64,000 nt of DNA from CAVVKW01 sp963749035 (GTDB taxonomy: Bacteria; Verrucomicrobiota; Verrucomicrobiia; Chthoniobacterales; JAATET01), in the NCBI GenBank assembly GCA_963749035.1, contig CAVVKW010000004.1, positions 806,001-870,000 of the forward strand. The letters run 5' to 3'. Shown here in pieces: positions 1 to 9,205 of the stretch. Position numbers and translations under genes: made by a program. How positions within the stretch are numbered: the first letter of the stretch is position 1; every line of letters begins with the position of its first letter. The notes under the pieces were generated by a model that worked only from the letters and a program-made list of their open reading frames with translations, had not been told where the DNA came from and did not search any database.

Positions 1-38
1 GCTTCGCGTGAGCCTCCAGATCCGCTTCTAGCGAACGA

Positions 39-122
39 ATGCCCGCCACCTTCCGCAGTCTGATCCTCGGCGTCGCGCTCATCGCCGGTGCCGCCGCGAT
101 GCTGGCGAAGTTTTACGTCTAG
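39..122 (+). CDS. possible 27-residue membrane peptide
   Basis: This short frame opens with ATG and encodes about 27 residues, with one hydrophobic stretch (LILGVALIAGAAAMLA) that could span a membrane once. It ends 146 bases before the helicase start. The frame is open upstream only to a TGA at position 9, so it is not the tail of a longer gene in that frame. I recognise no family. The TGA at 9-11 could equally end a gene entering from the left. No clear ribosome binding site is visible, so this could be a chance frame. Confidence 0.22.
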   Translation: MPATFRSLILGVALIAGAAAMLAKFYV

Positions 123-268
123 AGCTCGCTGCGCCCTGACCCGCCAATCTGCGTCATTCCGTTTAATCTGCGGACCTCTCCCTGGGCTTTCGCCGCCCCT
201 CGCAACCCCCTCCGCGAAAGTTTGTCGAGGGGCTCGCGGAGAAAGCGAAGTGGCGGTATCACCAAGCC

Positions 269-1456
<1,188 letters not shown>

Positions 1457-1690
1457 CGGAGGCCGACGGAGAGGCGCTTCCCGCGCTGGCGCGCTTGGTG
1501 GGTGGATGGCGTTCGAGAACCCTTCGTAGCAGAAGGCAGCTTTGCTTTCTTGGGCGTCTGGCTTGGATGATGATCCCGCGATGAAAAAAAGCAGTTAGCC
1601 CACCGTCATCCCGCCGGATTCGTTCGACGCACGCTCGAAGACTTCAACGCAGGCACCCTCGACGCGGTCACGGCAGCTGCGCATCTGGGA

Positions 1691-2746
1691 GTGAGCCGCT
1701 CCCGGCTCTACGAAATGCGCGGAGTCTTCCTGTCGGAGCGCGCCAACTACGGGCCGAAGACCAGCGGGGGAGACCGATTGGGGGACTGGCCAGCCAAGAC
1801 GCGATGCCTGCTCGAGGAGTTCCTTCCCCTTCAAAATCCGCCCAACTACCAGCTCGTTGCCGACGAACTCGAGCGCCTCTGCGGGTTTCGCCGGGCGCGC
1901 TCCACGGTCGAGGCCCACGTCAAAGCGCACTACGCGCATCTGGTGCCCGCTGCGGCCCGCAAACCCCGGGTTTACCGACGCTTCCGCCGCGAGCACATCG
2001 GAGAGCTTTGGCAACACGACAGCTCCATCCACCAGTGGTGGCCGGCCAGTTCCAAGCAGACCCTCCTACTCACCGTGGACGACGCCTCCGGACTCAATCT
2101 GGCGGGCCGTTTCGTCGGATCGGACACCACTTGGAATCACTTCGAGCACTTCCGCGAAGCCTTCACCCGCTGGGGGCTTCCCGAGATCCTCTACACCGAC
2201 GGCCTGAGCCTCTTCGGACCGAGTTCCACCGACGACCATAGCGATCCCAAAAGCGAGTTCCAACGAGCCATGCTGGGACTGGGTTCCGCCCACCTCGTGG
2301 CTCCCACCCCTCAGGCCAAGGGCAAGATCGAGCGGCGCTTTGGCACCTTCCAGCGACGCCTGGTCGCCTTGCTCGCACACGCCCGCGCCACAACTTGGGC
2401 GCAAGCCGACGCCATCCTCCAGATGGAGATCGAGCGACAGAACCTCAAGCTCAACCGCTCGTCCGGCAAAATTCCCCTCGAAGTCTGGGAAATCCAGTCA
2501 CTCCGTGGCCGCGGTCGCCTGCGTCCTTCTCCGCCTCCCGCCCTACTCGATCTGCACCTCTCACTCCGCCTCTCCCGACGCGTGAACAACGACCACACCG
2601 TCGATTTTGAAGGCCGTAACTACGAGATCTCATCCACCCTCCGCAAGCGCATCACCATCGTCCATCATCCGTCCCGTCAATTTTGGGTCGTCGAGAATCC
2701 CCCAAAAGACGTGTGGCCCTCTATTTTAGCCCACTACAGCCTCTGA
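1691..2746 (+). CDS. DDE transposase of the helicase IS
   Basis: Integrase-catalytic-core transposase that moves the surrounding IS. Visible catalytic residues are the Asp in LWQHDSS, the Asp in LYTDGLSLFG and the Glu in QAKGKIERRFG. The GTG at 1691 lies inside a helix-turn-helix (AAAHLGVSRSRLYEMR) whose first part is encoded upstream in the same frame, from about 1583 onward. That upstream part has no in-frame ATG/GTG/TTG start. An ATG at 1581 in the neighbouring frame is followed at once by seven A residues, and a -1 slip there would join it to this frame. So the true product may begin at 1581 through frameshifting, or the copy may carry an A-run error. The 351-residue length is for the GTG start. 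Confidence 0.82.
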   Translation: MSRSRLYEMRGVFLSERANYGPKTSGGDRLGDWPAKTRCLLEEFLPLQNPPNYQLVADELERLCGFRRARSTVEAHVKAHYAHLVPAAARKPRVYRRFRREHIGELWQHDSSIHQWWPASSKQTLLLTVDDASGLNLAGRFVGSDTTWNHFEHFREAFTRWGLPEILYTDGLSLFGPSSTDDHSDPKSEFQRAMLGLGSAHLVAPTPQAKGKIERRFGTFQRRLVALLAHARATTWAQADAILQMEIERQNLKLNRSSGKIPLEVWEIQSLRGRGRLRPSPPPALLDLHLSLRLSRRVNNDHTVDFEGRNYEISSTLRKRITIVHHPSRQFWVVENPPKDVWPSILAHYSL

Positions 2747-2754
2747 ACACCTGT

Positions 2755-2790
2755 CCGGTTTTGCTCCGGCAAGAAATCCGGTTTTGCTCC
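2755..2790 (-). repeat. two right-end transposase-binding-like repeats
   Basis: CCGGTTTTGCTCC occurs at 2755-2767 and 2778-2790, inverted relative to the left-end copies. The outer one is part of the terminal inverted repeat. They begin just after the transposase stop at 2746. Confidence 0.8.
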
Positions 2791-2800
2791 GTCGCCGACA

Positions 2801-2816
2801 CGCCGCTCACTTCGAC
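2801..2816. repeat. right target-site duplication of the helicase IS
   Basis: Exact 16-base copy of 1321-1336. It is the point at which the helicase sequence resumes. Confidence 0.95.
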
Positions 2817-2996
2817 TTGATCGAAAAGCGCAACGCCTTAATGGTCCCCCGCGAGATCGTGCCCGGCTTCGAGCCCACCGAGCCTCCGCTACCCACGGCT
2901 GCGACCGGCGGCATCAAAGGCCGGCGCAAGAGCAAAAAAGACCGACTCCGGGAGGCCGCCGCGTTGGCGCGCCGTGACGAAAATCCGCTCGACTGA
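2817..2996 (+). pseudogene. severed C-terminus of the DEAD-box helicase
   Basis: This frame continues the helicase after the insertion: LIEKRNALMVPREIVPGFEP, then a basic tail (KGRRKSKKDRLREAAALARR) ending at TGA 2996. The EIVPGFEP segment is typical of RhlE-type proteins just past motif VI. It has no start of its own and is probably not translated. Precise excision of the IS would restore a helicase of about 419 residues. Confidence 0.88.
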
Positions 2997-3137
2997 ACGC
3001 GAACGGCCGAATCAGCTGGGTGCCCCGGACGAAATCATCGCGATGATCACCGCGTCGCAGCCGACCGTTCCGCCGCTTACGATTGAGTCGTCGTCGCCAA
3101 CAAGTAAGGTCCGATGCGAAGATCACCCAATCCATCT

Positions 3138-4454
3138 ATGACGACTACGCGCCTACCGGCTCTCGCAATTCTCGCTCTGTTTACCGCTGGTTGTGCGAAC
3201 ACACCCGACGCGCGACGCGATCGACTCGCCAAGCAGACGTTCATCGAACGGCTCGATACCGACGATCATCCCAGCGCTGTCCGACTCGCCGTCAAGGACC
3301 TCATCGACGTTCGCGGCACGGTGACCACTGCGGGTTCGGAGTATCTTTTCAAGACCCGCCCGCCCGCGAAACGGGACGCCCCGCTCCTCGCCCGCTCGCG
3401 CGCAGCCGAAGACGTTGTCATTGTCGGCAAAGCGAACCTGACCGAGTTCGCGATCGGGCCCGCTGGTGTGAACGACTACTTTGGCACGCCACCGAGTCCC
3501 CTGCTTCCTCCGGATGCCCGGCCCCGCGTCCCCGGCGGTTCCTCGAGTGGATCGGCCATCGCGGTCGCTGAAAATTTCGCCGACATTGCGTTCGGAACCG
3601 ATACGGCCGGATCGGTCCGCATCCCCGCCGCGTGGTCCGGCGTTTACGGCCTCAAGACGACCTTTGGCCTCGTCCCACTCGAAGGCGTTTACCCGCTTTC
3701 CCCTGAGAATCTCGACACCGTTGGTCCCCTCGCCCGGACGATCCCGGAACTCGTTCGCGGCATGGACCTCCTCGAGGCCGGATTCGACGCAAAATACCGA
3801 CGCGCCGCGGCCGCAGCTCCGACTGGAGCCGCCGTTCGCGTCGGGCGCTTTCGCGTGCCCGGCACCGCCCTGGAGATCGATCAGGCGGTCGACCGTGCGC
3901 TGGTCGCAGCCGGGTTTCAGATCGTCGAACTCGACGACTCGTTCGCCGACGCGTGGAAGCAGGCCGACGAATACGGCGGGACGATCGCCGTCACGGACGG
4001 TGCTCACAGCAACTGGGCAATTCGCAACGAGAAGGGGGTGAGCCAGCGGTCGCAGGAAACCATTTTCGCCGGATCGCTGACCTCGGAGGACCGCTATCGC
4101 GAAGCGATCCGTGGTCACAAGCCGTGGCGGCGCACGCTCGAACGGACCCTCGATCGCGTCGACTTTATCGCTCTCCCCACCGTCAATTCCAACCCACTTC
4201 CGATTCCCACCTTCCTCCGAAGAAACGCGATCATTGATTCGCTCGTTTTCGCCCAACAGAACACCGTTGCGGTCAACTACGCTGGCAATCCGGCTATCGC
4301 GATCCCGATTCCGCTGGAAGACGAGCTCGTTGACAAAACCAGCCTCCAACTCATCGGCGGACGCTACCGTGAAGCGGAACTCATCAACGCGGCTCGGCTC
4401 GTCGAACTTGGTCTCGAGGAGAACGGTTTCGTGGCCGAGACGCCGAGATCGTAA
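3138..4454 (+). CDS. lipoprotein amidase (amidase signature family)
   Basis: Amidase-signature hydrolase that cleaves amide bonds with a Ser-cisSer-Lys triad. The visible elements are Lys in VKDLIDV (about residue 53), the glycine/serine loop GGSSSGSA (about 133-140) and the nucleophile Ser in DTAGSVRIPA (about 159). I start at ATG 3138 because it gives a clean signal peptide with the lipobox FTAGC, which implies a lipid-anchored envelope protein. An upstream start at 3114 would add eight residues before the signal. It is followed 43 bases later by a TPR protein on the same strand, so the two may be co-transcribed. The substrate cannot be told from the sequence. Confidence 0.88.
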   Translation: MTTTRLPALAILALFTAGCANTPDARRDRLAKQTFIERLDTDDHPSAVRLAVKDLIDVRGTVTTAGSEYLFKTRPPAKRDAPLLARSRAAEDVVIVGKANLTEFAIGPAGVNDYFGTPPSPLLPPDARPRVPGGSSSGSAIAVAENFADIAFGTDTAGSVRIPAAWSGVYGLKTTFGLVPLEGVYPLSPENLDTVGPLARTIPELVRGMDLLEAGFDAKYRRAAAAAPTGAAVRVGRFRVPGTALEIDQAVDRALVAAGFQIVELDDSFADAWKQADEYGGTIAVTDGAHSNWAIRNEKGVSQRSQETIFAGSLTSEDRYREAIRGHKPWRRTLERTLDRVDFIALPTVNSNPLPIPTFLRRNAIIDSLVFAQQNTVAVNYAGNPAIAIPIPLEDELVDKTSLQLIGGRYREAELINAARLVELGLEENGFVAETPRS

Positions 4455-4497
4455 CGACCGAAGCACTCGACTCACCGATCTCGCACGATGTGGAGGC

Positions 4498-5259
4498 ATG
4501 AACCTCCCGTCTCCCCTCGTCACTCTCCTCGTCGTCGTTGGGGCCGTTTCCGCCGCCCCATCGCAATCGACCGCGGATCTGATCAGAGAGGGCAACGTTT
4601 ACGATCAGCGTTTTCAAGCCGACAAGGCGCTCTCCCTTTACCAACAGGCCGAGCGCGGTGACCCGGGCTCCGCTGACCTCCAGATTCGGATTGCCCGGCA
4701 ATATCGTCACCTCATGACGGATGCCGGAAGCAAGTCAGAGAAGATCGAGCTCGGGAAAAAGGCCGTTCATCACTCCCAACGCGCGGCCCAGCTGGCACCG
4801 AACGATCCCAACGCCCAGGTCGACCTCGCGATCACCTACGGCAAGATGTCTCCTCTGCTCAGTGGCGGCGAGCGAGTTGCCGCGTCCCGCGAGATCAGGC
4901 GCTCGGTCGACCGCACGCTCGCGATCGATAGCCGGAACGACACCGCCTGGCACATCCTCGGTCGCTGGCAGACTGGGATGGCCGAGATCACGGGCTTGAA
5001 AAGGTCCTTGGCCGAGGTGGCCTACGGAGACCTCCCCGACTCGAGCCTCGCCGAGGCGGCGCGGTCGCTGGAGCGCGCTCGCCTGCTGAATGAATCCCGC
5101 CTCATGCACCCCATCGAACTGGGCATCGTTTACCTGAAGTTGGACCGGACCGACGAAGGCCGCAAACTCATCGAAAAGGGCCTCAGCATGCCCAACCGAG
5201 AAAAGGACGACCCCGCGAAGAAGTCCGCCGGTCGAGAAGCGCTTTCTGCCCTGCGCTAG
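4498..5259 (+). CDS. secreted TPR-repeat protein (RMD-like)
   Basis: A 253-residue protein with an N-terminal signal peptide (hydrophobic LVTLLVVVGAVSAAPS) followed by helical repeats. Phrases such as AAQLAPNDPNAQVDLAITYGK, LAIDSRNDTAWHILGRW and GIVYLKLDRTDEGRKLIEKG are TPR-like and recall the regulator-of-microtubule-dynamics-like TPR proteins found in many bacteria. The start at ATG 4498 is chosen because the frame upstream overlaps the amidase and shows no protein character. The likely role is a protein-protein scaffold in the periplasm. No partner is evident beyond the adjacent amidase. Confidence 0.8.
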   Translation: MNLPSPLVTLLVVVGAVSAAPSQSTADLIREGNVYDQRFQADKALSLYQQAERGDPGSADLQIRIARQYRHLMTDAGSKSEKIELGKKAVHHSQRAAQLAPNDPNAQVDLAITYGKMSPLLSGGERVAASREIRRSVDRTLAIDSRNDTAWHILGRWQTGMAEITGLKRSLAEVAYGDLPDSSLAEAARSLERARLLNESRLMHPIELGIVYLKLDRTDEGRKLIEKGLSMPNREKDDPAKKSAGREALSALR

Positions 5260-5490
5260 CCATTCGGAAGATCGTCGCTACAAAGATCTCATTCGCTGAC
5301 TCCCACCTCATCCAGACGTCGTCGACGAATGGAAGCGGCTCGAAGATCAGGGCTTCCAGCGCGCGAGCCTGACGAGTTCATCCAACGCCGGGATGAAGGA
5401 ACAATTCGAAAATCCCGGACTCGTCGAGCGCGTCGTCCGACGGAAGACAACAACGAACGAAGCTCACGATGCGACCCAAATCCCAAGCAC
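5260..5490. other. intergenic stretch, possible coding remnant
   Basis: This 231-base gap separates the TPR gene from the convergent asparagine synthase. On the plus strand, a short frame from about 5309 reads HPDVVDEWKRLEDQGFQRAS and continues with protein-like composition, but it has no start and is bounded by stops. It may be the eroded end of a lost gene. I see no RNA gene or terminator hairpin I would defend. Confidence 0.3.
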
Positions 5491-7416
5491 TCATTCCATG
5501 AGGTCGCCGCCCAGGAATTGATGGTGCCAGAGCTGCGTCGCCACGACCGCCACCAATCCCATTTCGACCGAAAGACGCGGCATGGAACCTGCCTTGAGCG
5601 TTCCGTAATCTTTCCGCCAGCGCCGGACCTCCTCGACGTCAAAGTAGCCGGTGCGTTTGAGGGAATCCTCGCTGAGGAGCTGATCGACCCACTTCGGAGC
5701 GGGGTCGACGTGAAAACTGTCCAACGGTGCCCGAAAGATGACTTTCCCACGCTTGTAAACCTTCTCCGGCAGGTAACGCTCCGCGAGCAACCTCAACAAA
5801 TGTTTGTCTCGGAAGCCCCGCAGCTTCCACTGCGGCGGCAGCGTCGCCAGAAAATCGAAAACGGTTTCGTCCAAAAATGGATACCGAGCTTCGACCGATG
5901 AAGCCATCGCCACCCGGTCCCCCTTCGAGATCAAAAGATGACCGGCCAGCGTTACCCGTCCAGCCATCCACACCCCGCGATTGACCGGATCCCACTTGCG
6001 CGCCCGGTCTAAATTCAAACCCAAATCGTCCCACGGTTTCTCACGGACCATCAATTCCCGCATCTCCGGCCCGTAAAAGCGCAGCTTCGACAGCCCAAGG
6101 AGCCCGTAGGAATCGATCCAGGCGTTCGGGCCTCCCGCGCTGACTTCGAGTTCCCGCCGATGCGAGCGGGGGAATTGCGGGACCTTGTTCGCTCTCAGGT
6201 AGGCCCGGCGCGCCAGGTCGCTCAGTTTCAGTCCGGGGATCGAGTCCAGGTAACCCAACGCCTTCGAAATTTTATACCACGGATACCCGAGCAACCACTC
6301 GTCCGCCCCCTCCCCCGTTAACACGACCTTCTGGCCGCACTCGTTCACCTTCTCGGCGAGCTGCAACAACGCCGCGCACGACGTGTCGATCACGGGCGCC
6401 TCGACCGCCTGAATCAACTTCGGATACGTCGAGAGCGCGTCTTCGCTTCGGAAATTATGGACGATCGGCTCCTTCGCTCCGACGTGCTTCGCGGTCAGGC
6501 TGGCGGCGCTCAGTTCGTCGAGCTTCGGATCATCGACCCGGATGGTGTAGGTCGACACGTTCTTTCCGTGGACCTTCGTCGCCAGTGCCACGATCATGCT
6601 GCTGTCGACCCCGCCGGAGAGATAGGAACCGACCGGAACGTCTGCTCGCAAGCGCCGCTTCACGGCCGCGGTCAACAGCTCGTCGAACTTGTCGACCAAC
6701 TCTACCTGCGAACGCGAGTCGTCCTCTTGCCCGGCGTCGGGGAAGTCCATTTCCCAGAACGCCCGCTGACTGATCTCGCCATTCGTCACCTGCAACATTT
6801 TCCCCGCGCCGAGCAGACTCACGCCTTCGAAGCACGTGATCGGTCCCGGCATCGCGGAGAACGAAAACACGTGGTTGATTCCACGCCGATCCACCTTGGC
6901 GTCGACCATACCGGACGCGAGCAAGCCCTTGATCTCGGAAGCGAACAAGAGCCAGTCACCCTGCTTCGTCCAGTAGAGCGGGCTGATTCCGAACCGATCC
7001 CTCGCCAGCGTTAACTGACGCCGCGGCGCGTCCCACAACGCGACCGCGAATTGCCCCCGCAAACACTCGAACACTCCTTCTCTCTGTTCCTCCCACAGAT
7101 GCGGAATGATCTCCGTGTCCGACGACGTTCGTAATTCGTGTCCTCGCTCCGAGAGTTCGGCCCTCCTCTCGACGTAGTCGAACAGCTCGCCGTTGAAGAC
7201 GACGTGCACGTTTCCGTCCTCGTTCTTCACCGGTTGACGCCCATCCGTCACCCCGATGATGCTCAAGCGACGCGACGCCAGCGCGATGCCTGGCTCGATC
7301 AAGAATCCTTCCTCGTCCGGACCCCGGTGGATCAGAGCGTCTGCCATTCGCTTCACCGCGTCCTCGGGTGGCATCCGCCGCCCGACCAAATCCACCATCC
7401 CAGCTATTCCGCACAT
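5491..7416 (-). CDS. asnB: asparagine synthase (glutamine-hydrolysing), class II
   Basis: A 641-residue glutamine-dependent amidotransferase that adenylates a carboxylate and transfers ammonia from glutamine. The sequence begins MCGIAG, so after Met removal Cys is the N-terminal nucleophile of the Ntn glutaminase domain (residues about 1-200). The synthase domain follows with the PP-loop SYLSGGVDSS and TGEGADEWLLGYPWY. Such enzymes make asparagine, but paralogues also amidate other carboxylates in secondary metabolism and surface polysaccharide clusters. Lying divergent to cls and close to the polyketide cassette, it could serve either role. Primary metabolism is the default reading. Confidence 0.9.
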   Translation of the reverse strand: MCGIAGMVDLVGRRMPPEDAVKRMADALIHRGPDEEGFLIEPGIALASRRLSIIGVTDGRQPVKNEDGNVHVVFNGELFDYVERRAELSERGHELRTSSDTEIIPHLWEEQREGVFECLRGQFAVALWDAPRRQLTLARDRFGISPLYWTKQGDWLLFASEIKGLLASGMVDAKVDRRGINHVFSFSAMPGPITCFEGVSLLGAGKMLQVTNGEISQRAFWEMDFPDAGQEDDSRSQVELVDKFDELLTAAVKRRLRADVPVGSYLSGGVDSSMIVALATKVHGKNVSTYTIRVDDPKLDELSAASLTAKHVGAKEPIVHNFRSEDALSTYPKLIQAVEAPVIDTSCAALLQLAEKVNECGQKVVLTGEGADEWLLGYPWYKISKALGYLDSIPGLKLSDLARRAYLRANKVPQFPRSHRRELEVSAGGPNAWIDSYGLLGLSKLRFYGPEMRELMVREKPWDDLGLNLDRARKWDPVNRGVWMAGRVTLAGHLLISKGDRVAMASSVEARYPFLDETVFDFLATLPPQWKLRGFRDKHLLRLLAERYLPEKVYKRGKVIFRAPLDSFHVDPAPKWVDQLLSEDSLKRTGYFDVEEVRRWRKDYGTLKAGSMPRLSVEMGLVAVVATQLWHHQFLGGDLME

Positions 7417-7539
7417 ACGTAGCAGTTAATCGTCGGTGGCCGAGATCCCGACCGTCTCCGTCCCGCTCGGGTTGCCTTCCCGAACAATGGCGTCGCCAGT
7501 CCGCCTTCCTTCCGTTACCGACAACTCTGCCGAACCGCC

Positions 7540-9045
7540 ATGCGACTCCACCTGAAGACATTTTTCGAGCGCGCCTCGAATAGCCCACGCGCTGTCCTCC
7601 GGCTCCTGCGCGCCTACCGCAAACGCATCATCGCAGGAATCTTCGTCGTCGCTCAGATCCTCGGCGCTCTCACGTCCGTCGAAGCGATCATGGAAAATCG
7701 TACCCCCCAGGGTGCCGTCGCCTGGGTGGTCGCGCTCAACGCAATCCCCATCGTCGCCCTGCCCGCCTACTGGATTTTTGGGCACAGCGACTTCGAGGGT
7801 TACGTCATTGCGCGGAAAGACACCGTTGCCGCCGTCGACCCGGTTCTCGAGCGAATCCTCACCACCCTCAAAAGTTCCGGCGATCTCCGCACCGACACCG
7901 ACGATCCGTTTCTCCACGAACTCGAATCCCTCGCCGGCTTCCCCTTCACCAGCGGCAATGACGCCCGCCTCCTCATCGACGGCCAGGAGACGTTCGACGC
8001 GATCTTTCAAGCGATCGACTCCGCGACCGAATACATCCTCGTTCAGTATTACATCCTGCGTCCGGATAAAATCGGCAATGCCCTCAAGGACCGCCTCATC
8101 CGCAAGGCGCGCGACGGGGTGAAGGTTTACGTGCTCTACGATTCGCTCGGCAGCATGGGGCTGACCGACGAATACCTGAACGAACTTGATCGGGGCGGTG
8201 TCCACACGCGCCCGTTCAGTTCCACCAGCGATCTGCGACGTTTCCAAATCAATTTCCGCAACCACCGGAAAATCGTCGTCGTCGACGGGCGGATTGGGTT
8301 CACCGGCGGACTGAACTTTGGAATGGATTACCTCGGCCACAATCCCGAGCTCTCGCCGTGGCGAGACACGCACATTCAAATCAAGGGTCCGTCCGTCCAG
8401 TTTCTCCAGATTCCCTTCTCGGAGGACTGGTATTGGGCCTCGCAGGAATTACTCGCTGACCTCGATTGGACGCCCGCCCCCAGCCCCGACGGAGGCGATC
8501 TGGAGATCCTCAGCATTCCCACCGGCCCCGCCGACAAACTCGACACCTGCGCACTGACGTTCCTCGCCGCCATCAATCACGCTCGCAAGCGGATCTGGAT
8601 TGCCAGTCCGTATTTCGTTCCCGACGTCCCGATCATCTACGCCCTGCAACTGGCCGCCCTCCGGGGAGTCGACGTGCGCATCCTCCTGCCGAAGACCCCC
8701 GATAGTCTCCTGGTTTTCTACTCGTCGTTCGCCTACCTCCCGGACGTCGACCTCGAAGGGATCAGTGTCTTTCGCTACACGGACGGCTTCCTGCACCAGA
8801 AGGTCGTCCTCATCGATGACGATTTCTCGACCGTCGGCACGGCGAACTTCGACAACCGCTCGTTTCGCTTGAATTTCGAAGTCACCCTCGCCGTCCGTGA
8901 CCGAAACTTTGCCTCCCAAGTGGAGAAAATGCTGCTCGCCGACTTCGATCGCAGCGAGCTGGCTCCGGCCACCGACATGACCGAGGCGAGTTTCTTCTTC
9001 CGACTGAAAGCGCGGGCGTCCCGCCTGCTCGCGCCGATCCAATAG
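7540..9045 (+). CDS. cls: cardiolipin synthase (phospholipase D family)
   Basis: A 501-residue membrane enzyme that condenses phosphatidylglycerol into cardiolipin. Two N-terminal hydrophobic segments (about residues 30-50 and 63-83) anchor it. Two HKD motifs follow: HRKIVVVDG (His about 242) and HQKVVLIDD (His about 419), each with the NFD/LNFG context normal for bacterial Cls. Length and layout match ClsA-type proteins. Its start lies 123 bases from the divergent asparagine synthase, so their promoters share that gap. It precedes the polyketide cassette by 160 bases, so a link to lipid remodelling is plausible but not shown. Confidence 0.9.
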   Translation: MRLHLKTFFERASNSPRAVLRLLRAYRKRIIAGIFVVAQILGALTSVEAIMENRTPQGAVAWVVALNAIPIVALPAYWIFGHSDFEGYVIARKDTVAAVDPVLERILTTLKSSGDLRTDTDDPFLHELESLAGFPFTSGNDARLLIDGQETFDAIFQAIDSATEYILVQYYILRPDKIGNALKDRLIRKARDGVKVYVLYDSLGSMGLTDEYLNELDRGGVHTRPFSSTSDLRRFQINFRNHRKIVVVDGRIGFTGGLNFGMDYLGHNPELSPWRDTHIQIKGPSVQFLQIPFSEDWYWASQELLADLDWTPAPSPDGGDLEILSIPTGPADKLDTCALTFLAAINHARKRIWIASPYFVPDVPIIYALQLAALRGVDVRILLPKTPDSLLVFYSSFAYLPDVDLEGISVFRYTDGFLHQKVVLIDDDFSTVGTANFDNRSFRLNFEVTLAVRDRNFASQVEKMLLADFDRSELAPATDMTEASFFFRLKARASRLLAPIQ

Positions 9046-9205
9046 CGGGTGTTGCCTCCCCGTGAGAGATTACCCAAGGTTCTTCCTGCGTGGAGAACTC
9101 GCTCGAAATCGATCAAAGCGACCACAAATCTTCGCGGCTTCGATTGAATACCTAATCCCGACGCGGCGTTTGTCCCTCGACGGACCGCCCACGTTTTATT
9201 GACCC

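Noticed and set aside
3153..4595. 480-residue minus-strand open frame opposite the amidase
   Set aside because: It is the GC-rich shadow of the amidase gene. The plus strand carries a full amidase signature and lipobox, while the minus translation shows no domain.
7426..8379. 317-residue minus-strand frame opposite cardiolipin synthase
   Set aside because: The plus strand encodes two HKD motifs in the right context. The reverse frame is rich in Glu, Asp and Val with no recognisable motif.
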